A program made the position numbers and the translations under genes. The notes beneath the pieces were generated by a model. The model saw nothing but the letters and a program-made list of their open reading frames with translations. It did no database searches and was not told the DNA's origin. Below are positions 10,021-19,113 of a stretch of 64,000 bases of DNA, piece by piece. The stretch is taken from positions 133,042,442 through 133,106,441 of the forward strand of contig OZ038382.1 of the NCBI GenBank assembly GCA_964036045.1, written 5' to 3'. Every line of letters starts with the position of its first letter. Within the stretch, counting starts at the first letter, position 1. The stretch comes from Eutreptiella sp. 'Long Island Sound 2002' (Eukaryota; Euglenozoa; Euglenophyceae; Eutreptiales; Eutreptiaceae).

Positions 10021-11271
10021 CCACACAGCAACACAACACACCGAGCGGGCACACCGGTAAACAGGAGCCAGGAGGCCCAGGACACCGCACACGCAACACA
10101 ACACACCGAGCGGGCGCACCGGTGAACAGGAGCAGGGAGGCCCAGGACGCCGCACACGCAACACAACACACCGAGCGGGCACACCGGTGAACAGGAGCCG
10201 GGAGGCCCAGGACGCCGCACACGCAACACAACACACCGAGCGGGCATACCGGTGAACAGGAGCCGGGAGGCCCAGGACGCCGCACACGCAACACAACACA
10301 CCGAGCGGGCACACCGGTGAACTGGAGCCGGGAGGCCCAGGACGCCGCACACGCAACACAACACACCGAGCAGGCACACCGGTGAACAGGAGCCGGGAGG
10401 CCCAGGACGCCGCACACGCAACACAACACACCGAGCGGGCACACCGGTGAACAGGAGCCGGGAGGCCCAGGACGCCGCACACACAACACAACACACCGAG
10501 CAGGCACACCGGTGAACAGGAGCCGGGAGGCCCAGGACGCCGCACACGCAACACAACACACCGAGCGGGCACACCGGTGAACAGGAGCCGGGAGGCCCAG
10601 GACGCCGCACACGCAACACAACACACCGAGCGGGCACACCGGTGAACAGGAGCCGGGAGGCCCAGGACGCCGCACACGCAACACAACACACCGAGCGGGC
10701 ACACCGGTGAGCAGGAGCCGGGAGGCCCAGGACGCCGCACACGCAACACAACACACGGAGCGGGCACACCGGTGAACAGGAGCCGGGAGGCCCAGGACAC
10801 CGCACACGCAACACAACACACCGAGCGGGCGCACCGGTGAACAGGAGCCGGGAGGCCCAGGACGCCGCACACGCAACACAACACACCGAGCGGGCACACC
10901 GGTGAACAGGAGCCGGGAGGCCCAGGACGCCGCACACGCAACACAACACACCGAGCGGGCACACCGGTGAACAGGAGCCGGGAGGCCCAGGACGCCGCAC
11001 ACGCAACACAACACACCGAGCAGGCACACCGGTGAACAGGAGCCGGGAGGCCCAGGACGCCGCACACGCAACACAACACACCGAGCGGGCACACCGGTGA
11101 ACAGGAGCCGGGAGGCCCAGGACGCCGCACACGCAACACAACACACCGAGCGGGCACACCGGTGAACTGGAGCCGGGAGGCCCAGGACGCCGCACACGCA
11201 ACACAACACACCGAGCAGGCACACCGGTGAACAGGAGCCGGGAGGCCAAGGACGCCGCACACACGTAGGGC
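10021..11271. repeat. tandem array, 65 bp x 19
   Basis: ACACACCGAGCGGGCACACC recurs every 65 bp from 10041 to 11211, giving 19 units, most differing at only a few bases (GCGGGC versus GCAGGC; AACAGG versus AACTGG). Each unit carries the palindrome CACCGGTG. Since 65 is not a multiple of three, all three minus-strand frames read the same rotated peptide. This shows the long frames here are a by-product of the array, not a gene. Confidence 0.95.
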
Positions 11272-11820
11272 GGCCGGGGGACAGGAAAGAACCAACACCC
11301 CATGGGTCGGACACACTGGGGCGACCCAGCCGACCGACCGGGCCAGTGGCAGGAGCGGTACTCCAAGGCTGCTGGTCCGAGCCCGGCCAGGCTGCATCGG
11401 GGACCATGGCAAACGTGACCCAGAGCCATGGATGCAACCGGTGACAGGCGAGCCGGTACACAGTCCAGGAGGGGGTCGCCTGCCAAGCGGAGCGGCCCCG
11501 CAACTCAAGCCACAAGGGTGAGGCGGTCGTACCGTAGACAAGCGGGAGCAAGACCCCTGGTGGTGAGAGATACTCCACACGGCTGGGCAGCCCCCAGAGC
11601 TGCCGCCCGAAGGAGGGGGCATGTGGCCCTACTCATGGACACATGTGGGGACACCCTCCCACCTGGGACACATGGACCGGGTGGCCGCGACAATGCCTTC
11701 CCAAGCACATGCGGGAGCGGCTCAAGAGGCACCTAACATAGGGCAGTGGGAGGGACAGGACGTCCCCTTGGTAAGACCTTCTTCCTGCACCGTCAAAGGA
11801 GGCATCCCGAGCTCCCGAAG
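11272..11820 (-). other. unique proximal region of GTAG-1
   Basis: Non-repetitive G+C-rich sequence between the 65-bp array and the GTAG start. Short segments match the region 63080-63320 in the opposite orientation, which defines the family. No promoter motif or protein domain was recognised. Confidence 0.6.
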
Positions 11821-11837
11821 ATACCTACCTACCTACC
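11821..11837 (-). repeat. GTAG microsatellite at the start of GTAG-1
   Basis: On the minus strand GGTAGGTAGGTAGGTAT directly follows the 9-bp target duplication. The same kind of repeat starts the second copy at 63066. Its terminal position in both copies suggests it belongs to the element, not to the target. Confidence 0.75.
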
Positions 11838-11846
11838 TCTTTCTTT
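11838..11846. repeat. target-site duplication of the 4.3-kb insert, right copy
   Basis: TCTTTCTTT, identical to 7528-7536. It encodes lysine-rich pol codons on the minus strand. Confidence 0.85.
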
Positions 11847-12065
11847 TTATGCCGATCAGTAGTTTCGGCAGGTACAGTACCATCGTCCCACTCAGGGGGA
11901 CATTGCTGCCCATAGTGTAGAGAATACACTAGAGGTATCTCAGGATCAGGCAGCGTATAGGACTCATCGTCCTCCTCAGACCAGATGGAGTATTTCCAGG
12001 TCTGTCTGAGGTATTGCAGCCGCTCCTGGCGCTCAATACCTTTCGGCCTTCAGGTTCAACAGCCG
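11847..12065 (-). pseudogene. gypsy A pol linker between methyltransferase-like domain and RT
   Basis: The minus strand holds an acidic linker frame that includes YLRQTWKYSIWSEEDDESY, PDPEIPLVYSLHYGQQCP and PEWDDGTVPAETTDRHKKK. It continues in frame into the RT region once GTAG-1 is removed. Between it and the upstream frame that stops at 12066 there are two small indels, because the three frames are used in turn over about 60 bases. It has no catalytic motif. Confidence 0.75.
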
Positions 12066-13181
12066 TCAGAGTTCTTGAGTGTCATGCTCAGACAATGGCA
12101 TGTTATTAGCAGCAGGCCGTGCCAGAGCATCAGCACTCCGGGCCACGGGTTCACCTGTGTGCACAGGCTGCATGTGTAGCACTGGTTTCCCACCAGAGGA
12201 AGCGGGTTCAGAGGTTGACTCTAGATCTACCTCCTCTAGCAACAGCTGGGCCAGGAAAGCACTATGTTTTAGGTCAACACAGCTGGGATCAACAGAGGGA
12301 ATAGTGCTGGCGATCTCAGACAGTTGGTCGTCAGCATCCTCTTTTACAGCTGCAGGTTCCAGATAGTCATCAGGAGACTGACACCCTGTAAGTGTGGCAG
12401 ATAGGTGCTCAGGAGATCGATTTTTGAGATCATAAAGGGTCAGGCCACGATTTTCGGCCATGACCTCTTTTAGTAGCACCTGGTCCAGGTCACACAGGGG
12501 TACAGGATTGAGAGATCCATCGATGATGGACAGGAAACTGGCCCACTCAGGGGCCTGCATAGCTGTGTCTGAGTCCTCAGGCACATAGATGGGGCCGTCG
12601 GGGAGTTGCACTCTTCCCACGGTCATTCGGTCAAGCATACGGCGCCAGTAAGCATGTTCACCAGAGCAACCCCAGTCAGGGGTGCACATAACAACCCTTC
12701 CCCCCTCATAAGCGATCTTGGTTAGAACCTTCGCGAGCAGGGAGAAGGGAGGGTTAGCATACGCTAGGCCCATTGCTTTCCAGAAGAAACGGAAAGCATT
12801 GTTCATTTGTTTCGAGCAGTACAACTGCATGATGTGCTGTTGTTGGCTCGCAAACAATTCCACCTGGATCTCATCCAGGTTTACCTGAAGGGCCGCCAGT
12901 CCATTTTCGAGAACATGACGGGCCAGTTGGTAGTTTTCAGTACGATAGTTCGTCTTGGCTGCGTAGCGCAGCCCAGACTCTTTTCGTCCTGACAGCTCCA
13001 AAGGAACGGAGAATAGCCCACTTCCAAAGTCGCAGTGCAAAGAGTAAGGACGCTGTAGGGACAGCATTTTCACCTGGGGGTTCCTTCTTAGAAAGTCGGT
13101 GCCAATGACGATTTCAAAGGCGTCAGTGTCCAACACTCTGCAGTGTTGGGTCACGGTTTCGTCGCCCAGACATATGGTCAC
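12066..13181 (-). CDS. gypsy A pol: protease C-terminus and methyltransferase-like domain
   Basis: Residues 18-35 carry the end of a retropepsin (FEIVIGTDFLRRNP; the ILG/IVG-x-DF block). Near residues 108-240 follows a domain with FRFFWKAMGLAYANPPFSLL, then VLTKIAYEGGRVVMCTPDW and a WRRMLDRMT segment. NPPF (12744-12755) matches motif IV, (N/D)PP(Y/F), of amino-methyltransferases acting on adenine-N6 or cytosine-N4, and the strand after it fits the same fold. The remainder is an acidic, low-complexity linker ending in HDTQEL. The domain sits between protease and RT, and gypsy B has a collinear but NPPF-less relative there. Enzyme activity is inference. The protease N-terminal half lies upstream in another frame because one G is missing from a G run at about 13185. 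Confidence 0.75.
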   Translation of the reverse strand: MTICLGDETVTQHCRVLDTDAFEIVIGTDFLRRNPQVKMLSLQRPYSLHCDFGSGLFSVPLELSGRKESGLRYAAKTNYRTENYQLARHVLENGLAALQVNLDEIQVELFASQQQHIMQLYCSKQMNNAFRFFWKAMGLAYANPPFSLLAKVLTKIAYEGGRVVMCTPDWGCSGEHAYWRRMLDRMTVGRVQLPDGPIYVPEDSDTAMQAPEWASFLSIIDGSLNPVPLCDLDQVLLKEVMAENRGLTLYDLKNRSPEHLSATLTGCQSPDDYLEPAAVKEDADDQLSEIASTIPSVDPSCVDLKHSAFLAQLLLEEVDLESTSEPASSGGKPVLHMQPVHTGEPVARSADALARPAANNMPLSEHDTQEL

Positions 13182-13378
13182 ATCGACCCCCCACAGGAAT
13201 GGATGGTACGCCCATCCCCTACTCTTATGGCCACGGTCTTAGTTTTCCTGAAAGTTTTAAGCAGGCGCCGGGCCACTATGGAAAGTGTTGCACCGGTATC
13301 AAGCACCGCTCGAAAAACCTGATCCCCGATTTTCACGAGGATCCAGAAAACCAAGTCCTCCTCTTCGGAGCCGCCCCC
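13182..13378 (-). pseudogene. gypsy A protease, active-site half
   Basis: Directly after the in-frame UAG at 13379-13381, in the gag frame, the minus strand reads through an acidic stretch to VLDTGATLSIV. This is the DTG(A) catalytic loop of a retropepsin, which cleaves Gag-Pol during particle maturation. The frame then runs to IRVGDGRTIHSCGG, where a G run (six G; seven needed) shifts it into the frame of the downstream segment. The fold is complete only across that frameshift. Confidence 0.85.
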
Positions 13379-13381
13379 CTA
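13379..13381 (-). promoter_or_regulatory. in-frame UAG between gag and protease of gypsy A (candidate readthrough stop)
   Basis: The gag frame ends GAG-GAA-UAG-GGG-GGC-GGC, and protease continues in the same frame after it. A UAG followed by GGN GGN resembles the readthrough context of gammaretroviruses. Gypsy B has an analogous UAG at its own gag-pol border. A random nonsense mutation cannot be excluded from one copy. Confidence 0.45.
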
Positions 13382-14008
13382 TTCCTCATCAGGGAATTTC
13401 ACATCCACCCCTGCAGCCATGAGGGACTTGGCCATCCAGGCCAAGCGCCTCTTCTTAGAATTATTCCCCTCAGGGGTAACATTATCCCCTTGGGGGCGCT
13501 TCTGGGGGACACCTGCGGCAGGAGCGGGTGTAGCAGCAGGAGTGGGTGTAGCAACAGGCGCTGATGAGCGCCTCTGGGGGTTAGGGGGTCCAGTTTTGCC
13601 ACCCCCCTCCCCACCTCCTTTACCTTTATCCCCATTCGGGGGATTTCTGGCGGGCGTCTGGGTCTTCTGGCGCTCTGCCTCTTGACGCTTGAGTTTTTCA
13701 CTCTCGCGTTTCTTGATGTGGCATTCGTCCTCATAGTGACGACGTTTGCCACAGTAACCACAGGTGATGGTACACCTGAAGTGGTCCTGATGGGTCACAG
13801 TTTTCCCATCTTTGGTATGCTGCTGACGTTTCATCTGCAGCATACAGCCACTGCGGAGATCGCAGTCTGAGGCATGACAAGGTCCCCCCTTGTCATTGAC
13901 AGGTCGGCAGTAAAACAGGGGGTGTGTGCCTGCATCAGTTGGAACCTCTTTCATGGCACGTAGGTTGCCCCTCCCTTTACCACCTCCCTGGTTGGTGTTT
14001 GTGGGATA
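13382..14008 (-). CDS. gypsy A gag, nucleocapsid part with zinc knuckle
   Basis: This continues the gag frame after a TAA at 14009-14011; the first methionine is at 13954. A cysteine-rich region (CHASDCDLRSGC) precedes a canonical CX2CX4HX4C knuckle, CGYCGKRRHYEDEC, which binds the genomic RNA during packaging. A basic, glycine-, proline- and alanine-rich tail follows, with repeats of the PVATPTPAATPAPAA kind, and the frame ends in FPDEE. The TAA that separates it from the capsid part is either a nonsense mutation or a second suppressible stop. Confidence 0.85.
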
Positions 14009-15553
14009 TTAATGCCCCTTCCCTTCGCCACGTTCGGGGGTAGGGGTACCACCTCGTCCCAAATGCCTCTTGAGGAACTTCTCCATGTGGTAGTCGTTCT
14101 CTCTCTCAAGAGCTAGCTCAATCAAGAGATCCACCAGTGTATCGTACGAGTGGGTCCTGCTCTTCCTCTCAGAGGTGGAGCGGCAATCATCCCACGTACG
14201 CTGGGGGATCTTACTCATGAGCCACAGGTGGGGCTCAGTGGCTCCGTAGGAGCCCACATTCATCGTCGAAAATAAGTACTCCAAGTCGCACACATACTCA
14301 GAAATTCGCGCAGCGGATGGAAACTCCGGGAGCACAGGTAGCTCCTCGATCTGTTTGCGTACGCTGAGGTCAGTCTCATAGACTGGAAATGTTTTCTCTA
14401 ACCTCAGGAGTACCTCTGCCCAGGTAGAACAGGTTTCCACAATCTGTTTGACCTGTTTTTGCAAAAATTTTATTTTGCATGAGCGTTTTAGCAGTGAACA
14501 TTTGGTGGCCACATCCACATGGGATTGGCCAGTCAACAAAAGGAACTCTGCAAATTCTTCTGCCCATTCAGGCAAATTTTTGGGGTCGAACTCCGGCAGT
14601 TCCAGCTGGATGTTCGCCTGGGCAATTGGTCTGCCCGTCTTCCCACCCCCCGGAGTTAGGCCTGAAGGTGACACGCCGGCAAGAGGGGCCAGGGCTGACA
14701 GCCCTCTTCTCTCACTCTCTGTGACAGGCACGTCCTGTAGATCCGCCATAGGCACAGTCCTGGCACGGGGGTGAAAGGGGCTGGGGCAGGTGACCTTAGG
14801 CAACAGCCTTGAGACCCTCGATCTCTTGAGATCTTCGGCCAGGGTACTCAGCCCTGGAGAGAGAGAGAGCAACTCAGGCTTGGGTAAAGGTACTGCAATA
14901 CCCAGTTTAGCCTTAATGGCCTCCGATAAGGCCGTCACATCTGGATCTTCTGATCCAGACAGGAATTTGGCCAGCAGCTCGGCCGTTTGATCCAGGGCAC
15001 CGTAGGTTGGCCTTGGATGATGTTCTTCGACTCGTGTTGGGCCCACTTCGGGAGCCCTTGGGGTTGGATACTCAGGTCTTAGTCGTCTTGGCAGGGATGC
15101 AGTGGACGGAGGACCAGAGTGTGCGTAGGACCCTAGATCTGTACGTGGTCTGGATCCATGTACAGCCAAGGGCTCCTCTCCATCTTCCCCACGGATGGTT
15201 TTATAGTACTCCTCATGCATGATGTACTGATCCATCTTCATCTTCAGCTTCTCATATTCCTCAGGTCCTTCAATGGCAGTTGAGGATGAAGCTGGACAAT
15301 TGGATCTTGATACTGAAGCAGCCACACGTCTGTGGAGGTGACTGAAGCTGTCTCCACCGTGTGCTGCTAAGGCCTCGGTTGTAAGGCCTTTATTCTCTTC
15401 CGCCCTTCTGCGTTCTGGATCTCCTTGGGACCCAGATGCGCCACTGAGATGATGTGGAGCTCGGTGAGGTGGTTCACTCATTGGGTGGGCCATGCTGTTC
15501 ATTTGTACTTGGACAGTTCGGATAGGCCAGGTCCTGACGCTTGGCGTGGACAT
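14009..15553 (-). CDS. gypsy A gag, capsid part (514 codons)
   Basis: This is the first frame after the primer site; its ATG at 15553 lies about 70 bases inside the 5' LTR. The first 270 residues are polar and proline/serine-rich. From about residue 310 comes a helical Ty3-type capsid region: LELPEFDPKNLPEWAEEFAE, VDVATKCSLLKRSCKIKFLQ and WAEVLLRLEKTFPVYETDL, the pattern of retrotransposon gag domains. The C-terminus (LIELALERENDYHMEKFLK) is charged. The frame is intact to the TAA. Confidence 0.85.
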   Translation of the reverse strand: MSTPSVRTWPIRTVQVQMNSMAHPMSEPPHRAPHHLSGASGSQGDPERRRAEENKGLTTEALAAHGGDSFSHLHRRVAASVSRSNCPASSSTAIEGPEEYEKLKMKMDQYIMHEEYYKTIRGEDGEEPLAVHGSRPRTDLGSYAHSGPPSTASLPRRLRPEYPTPRAPEVGPTRVEEHHPRPTYGALDQTAELLAKFLSGSEDPDVTALSEAIKAKLGIAVPLPKPELLSLSPGLSTLAEDLKRSRVSRLLPKVTCPSPFHPRARTVPMADLQDVPVTESERRGLSALAPLAGVSPSGLTPGGGKTGRPIAQANIQLELPEFDPKNLPEWAEEFAEFLLLTGQSHVDVATKCSLLKRSCKIKFLQKQVKQIVETCSTWAEVLLRLEKTFPVYETDLSVRKQIEELPVLPEFPSAARISEYVCDLEYLFSTMNVGSYGATEPHLWLMSKIPQRTWDDCRSTSERKSRTHSYDTLVDLLIELALERENDYHMEKFLKRHLGRGGTPTPERGEGKGH

Positions 15554-15624
15554 GATGAACTTGTTGTTGAGCTTTTGTTCTGCACTTCTTCTCAGGGTCG
15601 GTTCAAAAGGTCACAAGGGACTGT

Positions 15625-15634
15625 CTCTGCTACC
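15625..15634 (-). other. primer-binding site of gypsy A (initiator tRNA-Met)
   Basis: On the minus strand GGTAGCAGAG follows the LTR end by one or two bases. It is complementary to the 3' end of eukaryotic initiator tRNA-Met (CTCTGCTACCA). The first base of the usual TGG is C here, a single mismatch. This identifies 15636 as the LTR inner edge. Confidence 0.8.
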
Positions 15635-15635
15635 G

Positions 15636-16346
15636 GAAAGATGTCCTTGAATTATGCCCTAGGTCTTTTGATGTATTCCTGCAGGTTTTGTAGTTGAAAT
15701 CCCCAAACGAAAGCAGCAAGTAGAGCAAGGACTGAATGTGGATCGAATCAATGATTGGTTTTGGAATCCAGTGTAACACAGAAGGGCTGCAGATAGACAA
15801 AGCAGGTTTATGCACATAGATTCAATCACAAATGGATAATACAAAAGGTTTTATATGAAAATTGGTCAGACTCTAGCCTCAGAGGTTGCATTAGGCACTT
15901 CATGTGCACTCTTTTGGGTGAAATGGTGCTGGTTAGGACTGAGGGGCATAGATGTCAGGACCACACAGACAATGACTTGGCCAAGCAACTGAATTCAGAA
16001 ACAGTTACAAAGTAGGACCACAATAAGTGGTAGAAACAATGGAGTATAGGGGTCTTGGGGTGGGAGACCACTTAGGCTTAACCTCCAAGGCCAACAAGCA
16101 TGAAATGCCTGTTTCGTTTTGGTATGTCCTCCATGAAGGAAGGTACCTCCGCTCAGTTGAGTGGTAGGGGTGAACTTCATGGGGGGGCTAGGGTCACAAC
16201 CCTAGTTACTTTGAGAAAGTGTATTTTAGGCAACAAAAGAGAGATAAAAACACTTAAGTTTGTCTTAGCATCAACAAAGGGTTTTAAGGGGGGCTTAGCC
16301 TGGATCAAGCCCTCCAAGAAAGACATGGCAGTGACTTTTTCTTACT
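15636..16346 (-). repeat. 5' LTR of gypsy A
   Basis: 711 bp, about 98 percent identical by eye to 884-1595. The region should contain the promoter and polyadenylation signals. I see no clear TATA box upstream of an obvious start, so these are not marked. The target duplication TTACA follows at 16347. Confidence 0.9.
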
Positions 16347-16351
16347 TTACA
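16347..16351. repeat. target-site duplication of gypsy A, right copy
   Basis: TTACA, matching 878-882. Confidence 0.65.
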
Positions 16352-18145
16352 CCATCACATCACCTGCAACGACCACACCACCTACCAACAGGCCACACAG
16401 GGAAAACCCCCAAACACCCACTAGACCTCCCCGGACCGCCCCACGTCCTGAACCCCGCCCCGGGGAGAAGGAGCCAACAAGCGCAACACACCGGACCCCA
16501 AGGGTCAGAGGTCACGGGGAACAGCAGAGTGAGCACGCCACCACCCGCGGGCGCCACCGATCTTGCCGTACACCGCCCAGCGACACCGCAACCAAACCGT
16601 CCCCCAGCTTCCCGCTTCCCCCTACAGGACGTGCGCTACAGCCCACTGCCCGTCGGACGACGACTACGACGTTCTCCCGGCCATCCAACACCTACTGGCA
16701 GCCACGGCCCCGCGCCCACACGCCCACCAGCAAACCCCGGAACTGCAGGAACCCGAGCACCCCATGCAACCCCAGCCCGTATCCCCCGCAGCCACCGCGG
16801 ACCAGAACGCGGTACGCCAGCAACAGGAATCGGACCGTGCTGCCACGCCTCTGCCGCCCCCCCCCCCCAAAAGGACATGTACGCCACACTGGTCAGCACC
16901 CTAGCCCACCCCATGGACGCCGAGCAAAACTACCAATGCGTCCTCCGAGGACTCCAAGCGGACCTTGCGACCCTCCAGGGGTGGAGGCAGGCGAAAGGGT
17001 GCGACAACGAGTCGGGCCCGGAAGACGACCTTCTCTGGGAAGACACCTGGAAAGGCACCATGGACACCTTCCTGGTAGCGGCAGCCACGACCTACCCCAG
17101 CCGACCCAGGGGCACCCGGCACGGCCTCCACTCCCTCCTTGCGTCTCACAGCTGGAGACACCACCACACCATCACCCTCCAACCCCTCCAACACATTCCG
17201 CACCGATGGACGCCTGAGAACGACGCAACCACCGCCATCATCATACAGCAAGAACCCGAGAACGCAGCAGGGTACCATCTCACCTGGAACCATCCAGCAC
17301 TGCAACCCCCCGCCTCCCCTACCCTCCAGGACGTCTTCGCCATCATCAGCGCAGAACTATAAGAAGCGAAAGCCCCACAACAACCAGATGACGAGATGCC
17401 CCAGACACCACCCCTATCAACCGCACAGGAGCGCCCCCACCAAGAGCCACTCGCCCACCCCATCACCAAAATGAAGCTCCCCCACCAACACCACACCACT
17501 CCGGACCGCAACGGGTTTCGAAACCTACCGCGGCAATGTGCAGTCCACAACAGCACGCTCGGGTGGGACGAAATCACACCGGGGCTCCAGGCCATCCATG
17601 TCCACTCAATCAGCGAACCCATCAACGCGTGGGCACTACCGAAGGACCGCCACAACCTCCTCCTCACCATCCAAGGAGATGCCGCAATCACACCAACGAA
17701 GGGAGACCCCATAACAGCAGCGCCCGCCCACGCCATCCACATACCCCCAAAACCATCATCGGCACCAATGACAGTACACCTGGGCCCCACCTCATGGCAG
17801 GCCATCATCATCACCTACTTCGCCCGCAACAACCACACGGACACCGGGCAATAAAGGTGGGAGGACATCCGTGGGGACCTCCTCCAAGAACACCTAGGAC
17901 TCACGCTCACCCCCCACACCCTCCGCCCGGTGCGAGGAGTAGCAGAAGCACCACACGGCATACACGGCCCGGGGTTATGGGCATACTCCACACCCATGAG
18001 CCCACAAGAGCGGAGGGCATCAAGACCGCACTATCCATTCAGCAAGCCCAGACAAAAACCCCACACTGCAACACCCAACGAGGCTACACCATGGGCATAT
18101 CAAGACCAAGACGCCCTCACCCCCCAACCAGCCCCCCCCCCCTAG
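16352..18145 (+). pseudogene. C-rich coding remnant of unknown function, part 1
   Basis: One plus-strand frame stays open through this stretch, except for TAA codons at about 17360 and 17852. It begins proline/histidine-rich. From about 16875 it becomes protein-like: TLVSTLAHPMDAEQNYQCVL, LQADLATLQGWRQAKGC, LLWEDTWKGTMDTFLVAAAT, then GYHLTWNHPALQ and LQDVFAIISAEL. After the first stop come MTVHLGPTSWQAIIITYFAR and, after the second, RWEDIRGDLLQEHLGLTLTP and HGPGLWAYSTPMSPQERR. A run of C near 18132-18143 appears to shift the frame. I do not recognise the family. It could be a structural protein of a mobile element or an endogenous virus; the minus-strand frames are tryptophan-rich and look like shadows. 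Confidence 0.4.
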
Positions 18146-18590
18146 ACACCAACACTACCGCCCTCCTCCAGGCCGCCGCAGCGGCAGCCACCCAGGTACG
18201 GGCCCCGCAGGCCTGGAGCCCACAAGACCTGGTCCAGACCAACGTGCCGGCGCACGCAAAAGCCCAAGAAAGACCCGCAGCGCCGAAACCGCTCCATCCT
18301 CCACTCAAACTAGACACGGCAGAACACATCCCCCACGACAAATGGGCGGCCCACTACATCATCTCCCACACCACCAACCACTAAAACGACACAGCCAAGA
18401 TCACGGTCGGCGGCCACCCCCCCCACACCACACAGGTGTATGAGCTGACAGCCCCCAACGTCCTCGTCACCCATTGCCGACACGACGAGCGGTACACCAT
18501 ACAGGCGGAGGGGACCGCCGTGACCACACCGTACACCTGGGCAACACGGAGAGACCCTCCAGGACAACCACACCATCCTGTGCATAAGCG
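18146..18590 (+). pseudogene. C-rich coding remnant, part 2
   Basis: After the C run the apparent coding continues in the next frame: LLQAAAAAATQVRAPQAWSP, DTAEHIPHDKWAAHYIISHT, a TAA at about 18383, then VYELTAPNVLVTHCRHDERY and AEGTAVTTPYTWATRR. A second shift is needed near 18545-18595 to enter the frame of the next segment. No family was recognised. The broken but sequential frames suggest a decayed gene rather than chance. Confidence 0.35.
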
Positions 18591-19113
18591 CTCCCCCCCA
18601 CCAGAGTGTCCAATGCCACGCACAACCGCACGAACACCGGCATCATCACAGACTGCCTGAACTCGCCGGCATCACGGGCAGACGCCGTGTGGATCAGCGA
18701 AGGACGCTCCCACACACGGGCGGTTACGCGCCTCAACAACATCCAACCCCATAAACTACAGTGCGCTGTCGGACCTTTGGCCGTACACATCACCCCAAAC
18801 GGCATCAACCACCCCCGATGTGAACACCACAACCCGCCCTGATTCACCATGTGCACCTTGCCCCTGCGTCAACCGGTCCCGGCCCCCACCATCACGGGCA
18901 ACATGTACCTGGGCACCGTGCCAGGGGACCCAGGCATATACATCCTGCCGAACAGGTCCAGGGAACACGCCATCCCTCTGCACGGGGTAGAGTCCCTCGC
19001 CCTTGGACCGCCCCCACCAAAAAACCAACACCAACACATTCCAGGGGACAAACGGTCACAGGTGCCGGACAGGGGAAAGAAGGCCCACCAACGCGCTCTG
19101 GCCCACATCACCG
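18555..19113 (+). pseudogene. coding remnant, duplicated segment copy A
   Basis: This matches 22536-23102 at about 94 percent by eye. The shared frame contains ATHNR, GIITDCL, ISEGRSHT, LNNIQPHKLQCAVGP and INHPRCEHH, then (after a TGA at about 18840; TGG in copy B) GNMYLGTVPGDPGIYILPNR and SREHAIPL. Roughly 12, 9 and 11 differences fall at first, second and third codon positions, so the copies have diverged without protein-level constraint. The match stops abruptly at 19113, where the satellite begins. The NHT, NAT and NRT triplets would be glycosylation sites if the protein were secreted. Confidence 0.45.

Larger units (their letters stand above)
7537..11837 (-). mobile_element. 4.3-kb insert of unidentified type with GTAG-repeat start (GTAG-1)
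   Basis: The insert is delimited by a 9-bp duplication and by the exact in-frame rejoining of gypsy A pol. I orient it on the minus strand because a second relative starts at 63066 on the plus strand with the same TAGG repeats. In that orientation it begins GGTAGGTAGGTAGGTATC and ends GTCGCGTTG, without LTRs, inverted ends or a terminal poly(A). Segments near the start align by eye with 63066 onward: the CTCCTTCGGGCGG word, the GCGGCTCCC/GCCGCTCCC word and the GCGGTCGCCGCG/TGTCGCGGCC word, in the same order. No transposase, RT or other enzyme was recognised. Its interior is low complexity: tandem arrays and a tract with no T on the plus strand. It could be a non-autonomous element or captured satellite. 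Confidence 0.75.
883..16346 (-). mobile_element. gypsy A: Ty3/gypsy chromovirus-type LTR retrotransposon, interrupted
   Basis: The element reads right to left: 5' LTR (15636-16346), primer site, gag, zinc knuckle, protease, methyltransferase-like domain, RT, RNase H, integrase, chromodomain, long 3' untranslated region, polypurine tract, 3' LTR (884-1595). The order RT-RNase H-integrase and the C-terminal chromodomain place it in Ty3/gypsy, chromovirus type. The two LTRs differ at about 14 of 711 positions by eye, near 98 percent identity, so insertion is not very old. Without the 4.3-kb foreign insert at 7537-11837 it would be about 11.1 kb. Coding is broken by a stop between gag and the zinc knuckle, by single-base frameshifts in protease and RT, and by indels in the pol linker. 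It is flanked by TTACA. Confidence 0.93.

Noticed and set aside
10021-11271. CRISPR-like array
   Set aside because: The whole 65-bp unit is repeated without unique spacers, there are no cas genes, and the context is eukaryotic.
7990-11622. 1,210-codon minus-strand open frame, and the overlapping long frames in the other two minus frames
   Set aside because: The minus strand is almost free of A, and every stop codon needs A, so all frames stay open. The rest is the 65-bp array read in rotating frames. Codon content is Cys/Val/Ala/Leu-rich low complexity with no domain.
16636-17814. Minus-strand frames in the C-rich remnant
   Set aside because: They are Trp/Gly-rich complements of a plus-strand frame that continues across stops with more protein-like content.
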